Positions 8,211-15,911 of a stretch of DNA of 21,416 nt are shown here, piece after piece (the stretch's first letter is position 1; every line of letters begins with the position of its first letter). The notes beneath the pieces are model-generated. The model was not told the DNA's origin, ran no database searches, and saw nothing but the letters and a program-made list of their open reading frames with translations. The stretch is from contig CAKSEF010000026.1 in the NCBI GenBank assembly GCA_934446465.1, positions 1-21,416 on the forward strand, read 5' to 3'. A program made the translations under genes and the position numbers. This DNA is from an uncultured Oscillospiraceae bacterium (GTDB lineage: Bacteria; Bacillota; Clostridia; Oscillospirales; JAAYXM01).

Positions 8211-9452
8211 TTATTGCGCTTTCCTCACAACAATCGGATCCGCGCCTTTCCGTACTGCATCCTCGGTTATTCTTACACTGACTATGCTCTCATCTGACGG
8301 AACATCGTACATTATTTTCTGCATTACGCTTTCCAGCACTGCGCGCAGTCCTCTTGCGCCTATTTTCCGCTCCATCGCGCGTTCTGCGACGGCTTCGAGC
8401 GCACCGTCGTCAAACGTAAGCTCTGCTTTATCCATTTCAAGCAGTTTTTTGTACTGCTTTGTAAGAGCATTTTTCGGCTTTGTCAGTATATTTATCATAG
8501 CGTCCTTATCAAGCGGCTTAAGCGGTGCTATCACGGGAAGGCGTCCCACAAGCTCCGGAATTATTCCGAATTTCAAAAGGTCATGCGGCTGGACATCGGA
8601 AATAATACTTCTGTTATCGTCTGCCGACTTTGATGCGACATCGTTTCCGAAGCCTATCCCGCGCTTCGTTTTACGCTTCTCTATTACCTTCTCGATTCCG
8701 TCAAATGCGCCGCCGCAGATAAACAATATATTTGTTGTATCAATCTGTATAAATTCCTGATGCGGGTGCTTTCTTCCGCCCTGCGGAGGTACATTGGCAA
8801 CCGTGCCCTCAAGAATTTTCAATATCGCCTGCTGTACACCCTCACCCGATACATCGCGTGTTATTGACATATTCTCGCTCTTGCGGGCTATTTTATCTAT
8901 CTCGTCAATAAAGATAATTCCGTGCTGAGCGGCTTCAATGTCATAGTCGGCCGCCTGTATCAGGCGCAGGAGAATATTTTCAACATCCTCACCGACGTAT
9001 CCTGCTTCCGTAAGCGTTGTTGCGTCCGCAATAGCAAACGGAACGTTAAGCATTTTTGCAAGTGTTTGGGCAAACAGTGTTTTTCCCGAACCTGTCGGTC
9101 CTATCATGAGTATATTACTCTTTTGAAGCTCAACATCGTTATCGCTTTTATTTGTGATGCGCTTATAGTGATTATACACGGCTACCGAGAGGATGAGCTT
9201 TGCTTCCTCCTGCCCGACTATATAATCGTTCAAATGCTCATGTATTTCACGGGGCTTCAGCACTTTCAATTCATTTTTTGCTGCCGGCCCGCAGTTTACG
9301 TTTCCCGTTTCACGCAGTGAATCGAGATATTCCTTACAGGTATCGACGCAATCTTCACATATATAACCGTTCAGTCCTGCAAGCACCTGCGTTCCGGGTT
9401 TTATCGGTTCACCGCAAAATGAGCAGACTATTTCCTGTTTCTTATCAGACAT
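8211..9452 (-). CDS. clpX: ATP-dependent Clp protease ATP-binding subunit ClpX
   Basis: The AAA+ unfoldase that recognises substrates and feeds them into ClpP. At 413 residues, it has an N-terminal four-cysteine zinc-binding domain (C10, C13, C32, C35). The AAA+ core has Walker A GPTGSGKT (118-125), the pore loop GYVG (151-154) and Walker B IIFIDEID (179-186). The ClpP-docking IGF loop is present (GIGFG). The frame opens four codons earlier at a TTG, but the ATG at 9452 has GGAG at 6 nt and gives the canonical zinc-domain N-terminus, so it is preferred. It lies 38 nt after clpP, consistent with balanced expression of both partners. Confidence 0.98.
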   Translation of the reverse strand: MSDKKQEIVCSFCGEPIKPGTQVLAGLNGYICEDCVDTCKEYLDSLRETGNVNCGPAAKNELKVLKPREIHEHLNDYIVGQEEAKLILSVAVYNHYKRITNKSDNDVELQKSNILMIGPTGSGKTLFAQTLAKMLNVPFAIADATTLTEAGYVGEDVENILLRLIQAADYDIEAAQHGIIFIDEIDKIARKSENMSITRDVSGEGVQQAILKILEGTVANVPPQGGRKHPHQEFIQIDTTNILFICGGAFDGIEKVIEKRKTKRGIGFGNDVASKSADDNRSIISDVQPHDLLKFGIIPELVGRLPVIAPLKPLDKDAMINILTKPKNALTKQYKKLLEMDKAELTFDDGALEAVAERAMERKIGARGLRAVLESVMQKIMYDVPSDESIVSVRITEDAVRKGADPIVVRKAQ

Positions 9453-9490
9453 AAAGCACTCCAATCCAAGATGACCGCAGAAATACGGGT

Positions 9491-10078
9491 TTACTGTCTC
9501 TTTGTAATGACCTTGTCGATGAGTCCGTATTCCGCAGCTTCTTCGGCTGTCATAAAGTTATCGCGCTCTGTATCGCGTTCAACTACTTCTATCGGTTTCC
9601 CAGTTTCCTCTGCCAAAATTGAGTTCAGGTTTTCTTTTATCTTGATGATTCTGTCTGCATGGATTTTGATATCCGTCGCCTGACCCTGCATTCCGGAAAG
9701 GAGGGGCTGGTGAATCATTATTTCGGCGTTCGGCAGAGCGAGACGCTTGCCCTTCGCGCCGGCTGCGAGGAGAAATGCCCCCATTGATGCCGCCATACCT
9801 ACGCAGATTGTGGAAACATCGCACTTAATGTACTGCATGGTATCATAAATTGCCATTCCCGCAGTTATGGAACCGCCTGGTGAGTTGATATAGAAATCTA
9901 TGTCCTTATCCGGGTCTTGGGACTCAAGATAAAGAAGCTGTGCGACTATAAGAGATGCCGTTGCATCGTTTACTTCCTCAGACAAAATTATTATTCTGTC
10001 ATTCAGCAATCTCGAGAAAATGTCGTACGACCTTTCGCCTCGGTTCGTTTGCTCTACAACCATAGGTACCAAACTCAT
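9491..10078 (-). CDS. clpP: ATP-dependent Clp protease proteolytic subunit ClpP
   Basis: The serine peptidase that forms the 14-subunit chamber of ClpXP and ClpAP/ClpCP. At 195 residues, its catalytic triad is S98 (GMAASMG), H123 (MIHQP) and D173 (in the ERDTERDNF segment). The N-terminus SLVPMVVEQTNRGERSYDI is the family's conserved axial-loop region. A GTG three codons upstream gives a frame in which the GGAG would be only 1 nt away, so the ATG with GGAG about 10 nt upstream is the better start. In B. subtilis clpP is separate from the tig-clpX cluster; the tig-clpP-clpX order here is the one found in many other bacteria. Confidence 0.98.
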   Translation of the reverse strand: MSLVPMVVEQTNRGERSYDIFSRLLNDRIIILSEEVNDATASLIVAQLLYLESQDPDKDIDFYINSPGGSITAGMAIYDTMQYIKCDVSTICVGMAASMGAFLLAAGAKGKRLALPNAEIMIHQPLLSGMQGQATDIKIHADRIIKIKENLNSILAEETGKPIEVVERDTERDNFMTAEEAAEYGLIDKVITKRQ

Positions 10079-10107
10079 TTTTTTCACACTCCGTTTCTTA
10101 TTTCAAA

Positions 10108-10139
10108 GATAGGCGCGAGGAAAAATCCTCCCGCCTATC
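10108..10139 (-). other. Strong hairpin in the tig-clpP spacer (processing site or attenuator)
   Basis: In the 94-nt gap between tig and clpP lies an inverted repeat: an 8-bp arm GATAGGCG with its complement, one mismatch, then a 4-bp GAGG/CCTC extension and a 6-nt loop. The following minus-strand bases (TTTGAAATAAG) are not a real T-run, so it looks less like a full terminator than like an attenuator or an mRNA-stabilising structure. It would separate the levels of trigger factor and ClpP. Confidence 0.55.
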
Positions 10140-10172
10140 CTATGCTTCTAATTATGCGCAAATTACGGAAAA

Positions 10173-11645
10173 TTATTCCTTATCTTCCTTCTTTGCGGAT
10201 GTTTTTGTTGTTGTCTTCTTTGCGGGAGCCTTCTTGGCTGTTTTTTTCTCGGCAGTATCCTTCGCCGTGGTTTTCTTCGCGGCAGTCTTTTTCGCAGCGG
10301 GCTTTTTCTCTTCCGTCTTCCCGCCGTCGTCCTTCTTTGCCGATGTCTTCTTTGCGGCAGTTTTCTTTGCCGGTGCTTTTGCTACGGCATTATCACGGAC
10401 AAACTCACGTGCCTTTATTGTGAACAGGTCACTCTTCATAGACTCGGCGGGAATAAATCCACGGATTTTTTCTACATCCATGCCGTACATATCCGAAAGC
10501 TTCTTGTACTCAGCTTCGACATCATCGTCAGTGGGCTCAATGCCCTCTGCCTTTGAGATAGCCTCAAGAGCGAGCTGAATCTTAACCTGCTTCTCGGCAT
10601 TGCCGCGGAAATTCTTGCGGAATGTTTCGACATCCGACTTCATCATTTCAAGGTACTGTTCAAGAGTGATTCCCTGTGCGCTGAGACGGTTAGCGAAATC
10701 ATTGCATATATTATCGAGCTGATGCTCAATCATAACGTCGGGAATCTCTACCTTCATATCGTCGGCGATTTTATCAAGCAGAGCCTCCTCAAAAGCCTCG
10801 TTTGACATTCTCTCACGTGCATCACGGAGCTTTGCCTCGATGCTCTTCTCAAGCTCCGCAAGCGTTTCAAACTCCGAAACGTCTTTTGCAAACTCGTCGT
10901 CTGCCTCCGGAAGCTCGGTTTCCTTAACTTCGTGGACTTTTACCTTAAATGTTGCGTCCTTCCCTGCAAGCTCTTCATGGTAATCCTTCGGGAATGTAAC
11001 GTTTACGTCGACATCCTCTCCGGCTTTCTTTCCGATGAGCTGGTCTTCAAATCCGGGGATAAACTGCTTTGAGCCGAGCTTCAAGCTGTAATTTTCGCCC
11101 TTGCCGCCGTCAAATTCAACGCCGTCAACGAAGCCTTCAAAATCGATTATAACCGTATCGCCCTCTTTTGCCTCACGGTCAACCGTAATAAGGCGTGCAT
11201 TGCGCTCAAGCATAGCTTTGATTTCCGCCTGGATATCCTTCTTTGTAACGGATACTGAGGGCTTTTCTGCCTCTACGCCCTTATATTTGCCAAGCTCGAC
11301 AGAGGGCTTTACCGTGATTGTAACCTTAACACCGAAGCCGTTCTCATCGACATCGGAAAGCTCAACCTCGGGCTGAGAAACAGGCTCGAGCTCTGCTTCT
11401 TTGACTGCCTGCTCATATGCGTCCGGAAATGCAAAGTTAATCGCGTCCTCAAGGAATACGTCCTTGCCGTACATACGCTCTATCATATTTCTGGGAGCCT
11501 TACCCTTACGGAATCCGGGGATTGTTATTTTCCCGACATTCTTGCGGTATGCCTTTTCCTTTGCTGAATCAAGTTCCGCCTTTTCCACCTGGATTTCAAG
11601 GCAAACTTTTCCCTTTTCGAGTTTTTCAACTGACTTTAATTTCAT
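10173..11645 (-). CDS. tig: Trigger factor (ribosome-associated chaperone and prolyl isomerase) with long Lys/Ala-rich C-terminal tail
   Basis: Trigger factor binds the ribosome exit tunnel and shields nascent chains. The N-terminal ribosome-binding domain has the signature GFRKGKAP at residues 44-51. An FKBP-type prolyl isomerase domain follows at about 155-245 (start GDTVIIDFEGFVDG). The C-terminal chaperone domain runs to about 423. The protein is 490 residues against about 424-432 for B. subtilis and E. coli. The surplus is a 67-residue tail (424-490) of PAKKTAAKK-like repeats, with 24 lysines and a net charge near +15. The ATG has AAGGA about 9 nt upstream and follows a good promoter, making tig the first gene of the proteolysis operon. 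The enzyme call is certain; the role of the tail is unknown. Confidence 0.97.
   Translation of the reverse strand: MKLKSVEKLEKGKVCLEIQVEKAELDSAKEKAYRKNVGKITIPGFRKGKAPRNMIERMYGKDVFLEDAINFAFPDAYEQAVKEAELEPVSQPEVELSDVDENGFGVKVTITVKPSVELGKYKGVEAEKPSVSVTKKDIQAEIKAMLERNARLITVDREAKEGDTVIIDFEGFVDGVEFDGGKGENYSLKLGSKQFIPGFEDQLIGKKAGEDVDVNVTFPKDYHEELAGKDATFKVKVHEVKETELPEADDEFAKDVSEFETLAELEKSIEAKLRDARERMSNEAFEEALLDKIADDMKVEIPDVMIEHQLDNICNDFANRLSAQGITLEQYLEMMKSDVETFRKNFRGNAEKQVKIQLALEAISKAEGIEPTDDDVEAEYKKLSDMYGMDVEKIRGFIPAESMKSDLFTIKAREFVRDNAVAKAPAKKTAAKKTSAKKDDGGKTEEKKPAAKKTAAKKTTAKDTAEKKTAKKAPAKKTTTKTSAKKEDKE
10176..10376 (-). repeat. Low-complexity repeat encoding the Lys/Ala-rich tail of trigger factor
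   Basis: These codons encode residues 424-490 of trigger factor. The unit is a degenerate 5-residue motif (x-A-A/P-K-K or A-K-K-T-x) repeated about a dozen times and broken by acidic patches (DDGG, TEE, EDKE). It resembles the C-terminal tails of histone H1 and bacterial H1-like proteins. The repeats are not identical at the DNA level, so this is an old protein-level expansion rather than a fresh tandem duplication. Confidence 0.8.
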
Positions 11646-11680
11646 TAAAGACCATCCTTTCGAATCGCTATAACTAATTC

Positions 11681-11709
11681 ATTGTAACAGATTTTTATTG
11701 GATTTTCCA
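11681..11709 (-). promoter_or_regulatory. Promoter of the tig operon
   Basis: Minus strand: TGGAAA (11709-11704), 17-bp spacer, TACAAT (11686-11681), preceded by TG one base upstream (extended -10). A-tracts on the minus strand just upstream (11711-11727) resemble an UP element. The predicted start is near 11675, about 30 nt before the trigger factor ATG. The rest of the 148-bp gap (11646-11793) is very AT-rich, with no CIRCE or CtsR box and no clear terminator. Confidence 0.55.
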
Positions 11710-11793
11710 TATATTTTTTCTTTTTTTACGAAAAAATTGTATTTTCGTTATTATGTCTTGCTTTACGCCGTGTTTTTTTCGTTTTTTGTATAT

Positions 11794-12483
11794 TTAGACG
11801 ATTTTTAACGGTTCAAAACGAAGATAATCGGCCGATATCATGCGATAATTGACGCCTTTATGTATTCCCTCAAAAGCATTTTTGTGTCCGAGCGAGTGGA
11901 GGTGTCCGTAGAAACATTCATCTACCCCGGCTTCGGCGAGAGCATCCGTTATTTCACGGCACTCATAGCTGTCGCAAATCGGAGGATAGTGAAAAAAACA
12001 GCATTTTTTCCATGCGTTCAGCTTTTCGGCTTCACTGAGCGAGCATTTAAGCCTTGCAAGCTCGCGCTCATAAATCTTCCTGCTTTTCCCGTTTTCTTCC
12101 TCATAAACCCATCCGCGCGTACCGCATATCGCGACATTATCGACAAGAAAAGCATTATTGTGGAGTATGTCAATCGTCGTGATTCCGTTTTCGCTGAAGA
12201 ATCGTTTTATCTTCGTAACGGTTTCCCACCAATAATCATGGTTTCCCTTGGAAATAATCTTTCGGCCGGGGAGCGCGTCTATGAATTTAAAATCAAGAAG
12301 CGACTCTTTGAGCGACATTGCCCACGAAATATCACCAGGAATTATCGTTACATCGTCCGCGGAAAGACGTTCAAAACCTTTTTCAAGCCGTTCTTCGTAG
12401 TTAGACCACGAGGCGCCGAACACATCCATAGGCTTGTCCGATGACTTTGACAGATGAAGGTCTGCTATTGCGTATATCGCCAT
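11794..12483 (-). CDS. Calcineurin-like metallophosphoesterase
   Basis: A 229-residue metallophosphoesterase with the family metal-binding motifs in order: DLH (D8, H10), GDISW (G50-D51), GNHDYWW (80-86), a FHYPP histidine and GHLHS near the C-terminus. Such enzymes hydrolyse phosphomono- or diesters using two metal ions; the substrate cannot be predicted. There is no signal peptide, so it is cytosolic. The ATG at 12483 comes 1 nt after the thrC stop, indicating translational coupling. An in-frame GTG four codons upstream lies inside thrC and is less likely. It is the last gene of the rplS operon. No strong terminator follows, so some transcripts may continue into tig. Confidence 0.9.
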   Translation of the reverse strand: MAIYAIADLHLSKSSDKPMDVFGASWSNYEERLEKGFERLSADDVTIIPGDISWAMSLKESLLDFKFIDALPGRKIISKGNHDYWWETVTKIKRFFSENGITTIDILHNNAFLVDNVAICGTRGWVYEEENGKSRKIYERELARLKCSLSEAEKLNAWKKCCFFHYPPICDSYECREITDALAEAGVDECFYGHLHSLGHKNAFEGIHKGVNYRMISADYLRFEPLKIV

Positions 12484-12484
12484 A

Positions 12485-13981
12485 TCAGAGCGCACCCTCG
12501 GTAAACTTCACGACCGTTTCGGAGAGATTTTCACGCGTGGTTGTGTTTACAAAGCGTTCTTCCTTTTCAAAAATCGAAGCGAGCGGAGACGGAACCTTGT
12601 TTGAAGTTGTCTTCGAGAGTATCTCAAGCAGTTCTTCACCTCCGGAATTTATGTCAACGCCGAGAGCCGAAAGAACGCTGTCCGCAAATTTAAACGGACT
12701 CGCGGTTGACGCAAGAAGCGTTACGGTATCGTCGCCGTTTTCTTCAATGTACTTGTTATAAACGTTTACGCCGACTGCCGTATGTGTGTCAACCAAATAA
12801 TTATACTCGCTGTAAACATCCGAAATTGTTTTGAGTGTCGCCTCGTCATCGCAGCACCCGCCCGTAAATAACGCCGAGAGTTTTCCGAAAATTTCCGCGC
12901 TTACCGTGTATGCGCCGTCCTCGGCAAGCTTTGTCATGTACTTTCTGATTATCTTATCATCATTATCCGCAGCGGCAAAAATAAGTCTTTCAAGGTTGCT
13001 CGAAATGAGTATGTCCATCGCCGGAGATGCGGTTACGTGAAAATCGCGTCTCTTATCATATCTTCCGTCGCGGAAGAAATCCGTCAGCACATTATTGGCA
13101 TTTGACGCACAGATAAATTTCTTTATCGGTATGCCCATCTCGCGGGCATAATAGGCCGCAAGAATATTGCCGAAATTGCCCGTAGGAACGCAGACGTTGA
13201 TTTCGTCCCCCATGGAAATCGCACCGCTCTTGACAAGATCGAAGTACCCGGACACGTAATAGGCTATCTGCGGAACGGCACGCCCCCAGTTAATCGAGTT
13301 TGCCGAGGAAAAAATACATCCGTTATCGGAGGCTGTTTTTCTTATATCCTCATCGGAGAAAATCGATTTCATAGCCGACTGAACATCATCGAAATTTCCC
13401 ACTACCGACGACACATAAACATTATTCCCGCTCTGCGTCGTCATCTGGCGTTCCTGTATCTTGCTTACACCGTCCTTCGGATAGAAAACGGCAATTTTTG
13501 TTCCCTCTACGTCGGCAAATCCCTCAAGGGCGGCCTTTCCCGTATCACCGCTCGTGGCAACGAGTATACATGCACATCTCTTTTCGCCTGTCTTTTTGAG
13601 TGATGCCGTAAGCAGGTACGGAAGTATCTGAAGCGCCATATCCTTAAATGCACACGTCGGCCCGTGCCAAAGCTCAAGTATTCCGAGCTTATTGTTTAGC
13701 ATATGTACCGGCGCCACCGCCTCGGAATCGAACTTTTCGGAGCTGTATGCTTTCTCGGTATAATCTTCGAGTTCCTCGGCCGAAAAGTCGTCCAAAAACT
13801 TTCCGAGCACGAATGCGGCACGCTTCTGATAAGACGCATTTAAGAGGAACTTCTTATCGTCCTCCGTAAGCTCCGGTATGCTTTCCGGACAGAAAAGCCC
13901 TCCGTCGCGGCTAAGTCCCCTGACTATCGCCTCCGCAGAAGTTACTTTTATTGAAGTATCCCTTGTACTGAAATATTTCAT
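12485..13981 (-). CDS. thrC: Threonine synthase
   Basis: A PLP enzyme converting O-phospho-L-homoserine to L-threonine. At 498 residues it fits the longer (type I, E. coli/yeast-like) class. The N-terminus MKYFSTRD with LSRDGGLF at 23-30 is diagnostic of that class. The PLP lysine is K113 in AFKDMALQ. The phosphate-cradle region GDTGKAALEG and a VPTGNFGNILAAYYA loop are also present. The start has a strong GGAGG 7-8 nt upstream. It begins 28 nt after yraN and is tightly linked to the following phosphoesterase. Together with lysA it gives the window two aspartate-family genes, but they sit in different operons. No T-box or other leader is visible. Confidence 0.97.
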   Translation of the reverse strand: MKYFSTRDTSIKVTSAEAIVRGLSRDGGLFCPESIPELTEDDKKFLLNASYQKRAAFVLGKFLDDFSAEELEDYTEKAYSSEKFDSEAVAPVHMLNNKLGILELWHGPTCAFKDMALQILPYLLTASLKKTGEKRCACILVATSGDTGKAALEGFADVEGTKIAVFYPKDGVSKIQERQMTTQSGNNVYVSSVVGNFDDVQSAMKSIFSDEDIRKTASDNGCIFSSANSINWGRAVPQIAYYVSGYFDLVKSGAISMGDEINVCVPTGNFGNILAAYYAREMGIPIKKFICASNANNVLTDFFRDGRYDKRRDFHVTASPAMDILISSNLERLIFAAADNDDKIIRKYMTKLAEDGAYTVSAEIFGKLSALFTGGCCDDEATLKTISDVYSEYNYLVDTHTAVGVNVYNKYIEENGDDTVTLLASTASPFKFADSVLSALGVDINSGGEELLEILSKTTSNKVPSPLASIFEKEERFVNTTTRENLSETVVKFTEGAL

Positions 13982-14009
13982 TGATATTCCTCCGTAATTT
14001 ATAGATGCG

Positions 14010-14366
14010 TTAAAACGCGTTTTCTATATGATTAAGCTTATATTCGCCGTCAATTCCGTTCGGAGCATATATTTCAACGACGTCAAACTGCGGTATTTTC
14101 TCGGTTTTATTCTCGGCAAGCCAAAGCTCTGCCGTAATTCTCAGCTTTCTCTGCTTTGAGTATGTAACAAACTCGCACGCGCGGCCGAAATTCTCGTTTT
14201 TGCGCAGCTTAACTTCAACAAATGCGATTGTACTGCCCTTTTCCGCGATAATATCTATTTCCCCGAATTTTGAACGGTAGTTCGCTGTTTTGATTTTATA
14301 GCCCTTCTTCTTCAGGTATTTCTGCGCTGTCTTTTCGCCCCATGCTCCGATGTCATGAGTTGTCAT
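14010..14366 (-). CDS. yraN: UPF0102 family protein YraN (predicted endonuclease-like fold)
   Basis: A 118-residue protein of the widespread YraN/UPF0102 family. It keeps the family hallmarks GEKTAQKYLKKKGYKI at the N-terminus, GEIDIIA (35-41) and VEVKLR (50-55). These form the D-(E)xK arrangement of restriction-endonuclease-like folds (D38, E51, K53). The family lacks a settled function; a nuclease role in DNA repair or recombination is inferred from fold and from its constant company with rnhB. Its ATG overlaps the rnhB stop by 4 nt (ATGA), so the two are translationally coupled. Confidence 0.93.
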   Translation of the reverse strand: MTTHDIGAWGEKTAQKYLKKKGYKIKTANYRSKFGEIDIIAEKGSTIAFVEVKLRKNENFGRACEFVTYSKQRKLRITAELWLAENKTEKIPQFDVVEIYAPNGIDGEYKLNHIENAF

Positions 14367-14980
14367 TTTAAAAGCGCACCGCCTTTATAGCGTTTGAAAA
14401 AGCTTCTTCTGTGTACGTCCGATATCCCATATTTTTCTACAAGCTCATAATGAAGCTTTGTCGGATACCCTTTGTGCTTTTCAAACATATACTGCGGATA
14501 TTTCTGTGCGAGTTCTCTCATATATCTGTCTCGGCTCACCTTCGCAAGAATTGACGCCGCGGCAATATTTGCCGAAAGGCTGTCGCCCTTTACAACACTT
14601 TTAATCTCACCGTCGAACTGAAATGTTTTATTCCCGTCAACGAGCACGACGGAAGGCTTTTCCGAGAGCATATCAACCGCGCGGCGCATTGCGAGAAGTG
14701 ATGCGTTTAGTATATTTATCTCGTCAATTTCCCTCTCTGACGCCGCGGCAACACCATAGCTCACCGCAGTATCACATATGATATCAAACAATGCTTCGCG
14801 TTTCTTTTCGCTGAGTTTTTTAGAATCATCAAGACCGTCTATATCCGTACCGAACGGCAGGATTACCGCCGCCGCAAACACAGGGCCTGCGAGCGGACCT
14901 CTTCCGGCCTCATCTGTTCCGCATATAAGCGAAGCGCCTTCATACTCTTTTTCAATCACCCAAAGGTCTCTTTCCGACAT
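14363..14980 (-). CDS. rnhB: Ribonuclease HII
   Basis: RNase HII cleaves RNA in RNA-DNA hybrids and starts removal of misincorporated ribonucleotides. With the ATG at 14980 it is 205 residues. The four catalytic acids are visible: D23 and E24 in GTDEAGRGPLAGPV, D115 in LVDGNK and D133 in KGDSLSANIAAAS. The conserved AKVSRDRYM segment follows. An upstream extension (15 codons) overlaps rbgA and has no family similarity. The chosen start is 7 nt after the rbgA stop with GGAG about 10 nt upstream. The rbgA-rnhB order matches B. subtilis ylqF-rnhB. Confidence 0.97.
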   Translation of the reverse strand: MSERDLWVIEKEYEGASLICGTDEAGRGPLAGPVFAAAVILPFGTDIDGLDDSKKLSEKKREALFDIICDTAVSYGVAAASEREIDEINILNASLLAMRRAVDMLSEKPSVVLVDGNKTFQFDGEIKSVVKGDSLSANIAAASILAKVSRDRYMRELAQKYPQYMFEKHKGYPTKLHYELVEKYGISDVHRRSFFKRYKGGALLK

Positions 14981-14987
14981 AATCCAC

Positions 14988-15890
14988 CTACTCCGAAAGC
15001 ATACCGCGGAACTCGATTTTTTCAAGCGGTATTCTGTTTACGTCATTCGTGTTTTCAAGAGTAATACGCCCGAGCGTTCCCGCTCTGAACTCATCGAGGA
15101 GCGTTTTTGCCATACGTTCCGTATTAACTTCTCCGCCCGATACGAGGAATCCGCGCGAACGCCCCGCCCTTTCGAGTATTTCGTAGCCGGGTTCATCGGG
15201 TGATGACGTTATCTTGTATCGCTTATCAAGCATGTCCGCATATCTTTCGGACAATACCTCCATAAGGAGTGATGCAAGCGATTCGACATCGAGTATATCG
15301 TCCTTTACCGCACCCGTATACGCGAGGTTCAGTGCGGTCTGCTTATCGTCAAACTTCGGCCACAGCATTCCCGGAGTATCGAGGAGTTCTATCCCGTTAC
15401 CGAGACGAATCCACTGTTTTTCACGCGTTACGCCGGGTCTGTCCTCTGCCTTTGCAATATTCTTTCCCAAAATCCTATTGATAAATGAAGATTTTCCGAC
15501 ATTGGGGACTCCGCATATCATGACTCTGACAGGGCGCCCCGTCTGACCTTTCTCCCGATAAGAGGCGAGTTTTTCCGCGAGCAGTCCGCGCACGGCAGAC
15601 GGAAACGCATTTACTCCGCTTCCCGACTTTGAATCCGTTTCAAGGACGTGGAAGCCTTGCGAGCGGTAATATTCCGCCCATTCCTTTGTTATTTTCGGGT
15701 CTGCCAAATCTATTCTGTTCAGGAGTATGAGGCGCGGTTTGCTCTTCGAAAGCTCCGCTATGTCATGGTTTCTGCTTGACACGGGGATTCTTGCATCGAG
15801 AACCTCGCATACGGCGTCGACCATCTTCAAGTTATCGGATATCATTCGGCGGGTCTTTGTCATATGACCCGGATACCACTGTATATCCAT
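14988..15890 (-). CDS. rbgA: Ribosome biogenesis GTPase RbgA (YlqF), circularly permuted GTPase
   Basis: An essential GTPase that acts in late maturation of the 50S subunit. The G motifs come in permuted order: G4 NRID (58-61) first, then G1 GVPNVGKSS (127-135), G2 near T155 (RPGVTR) and G3 DTPG (171-174). The N-terminus IQWYPGHMTKT is highly diagnostic of YlqF. The C-terminal helical domain ends near residue 280. At 300 residues, it is close to B. subtilis (282). The ribosome binding site AGGAGG lies 7 nt from the ATG. It shares an operon with rplS, a 50S protein, which fits its role. Confidence 0.97.
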   Translation of the reverse strand: MDIQWYPGHMTKTRRMISDNLKMVDAVCEVLDARIPVSSRNHDIAELSKSKPRLILLNRIDLADPKITKEWAEYYRSQGFHVLETDSKSGSGVNAFPSAVRGLLAEKLASYREKGQTGRPVRVMICGVPNVGKSSFINRILGKNIAKAEDRPGVTREKQWIRLGNGIELLDTPGMLWPKFDDKQTALNLAYTGAVKDDILDVESLASLLMEVLSERYADMLDKRYKITSSPDEPGYEILERAGRSRGFLVSGGEVNTERMAKTLLDEFRAGTLGRITLENTNDVNRIPLEKIEFRGMLSE

Positions 15891-15911
15891 TTTCCCGCCT
15901 CCTAACCTGCG

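Noticed and set aside
7939..8760. A 273-codon plus-strand open frame
   Set aside because: It lies opposite the lon 5' end and most of clpX, has serine-rich low-complexity composition and no family motif; it is a shadow of those genes.
10079..10087. GTG start for ClpP three codons upstream
   Set aside because: The GGAG would be 1 nt from the GTG, too close; the ATG at 10078 matches the family N-terminus.
10234..10400. Hydrophobic plus-strand peptide rich in FFAAVFF-type repeats
   Set aside because: It is simply the antisense reading of the Lys/Ala repeats of trigger factor (AAG/GCC codons read backwards); no start site supports it.
11700..11790. Terminator between the metallophosphoesterase and tig
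   Set aside because: Only a 7-bp AT-rich stem (ACGAAAA/TTTTCGT) followed by A rather than T on the relevant strand; not enough to call.
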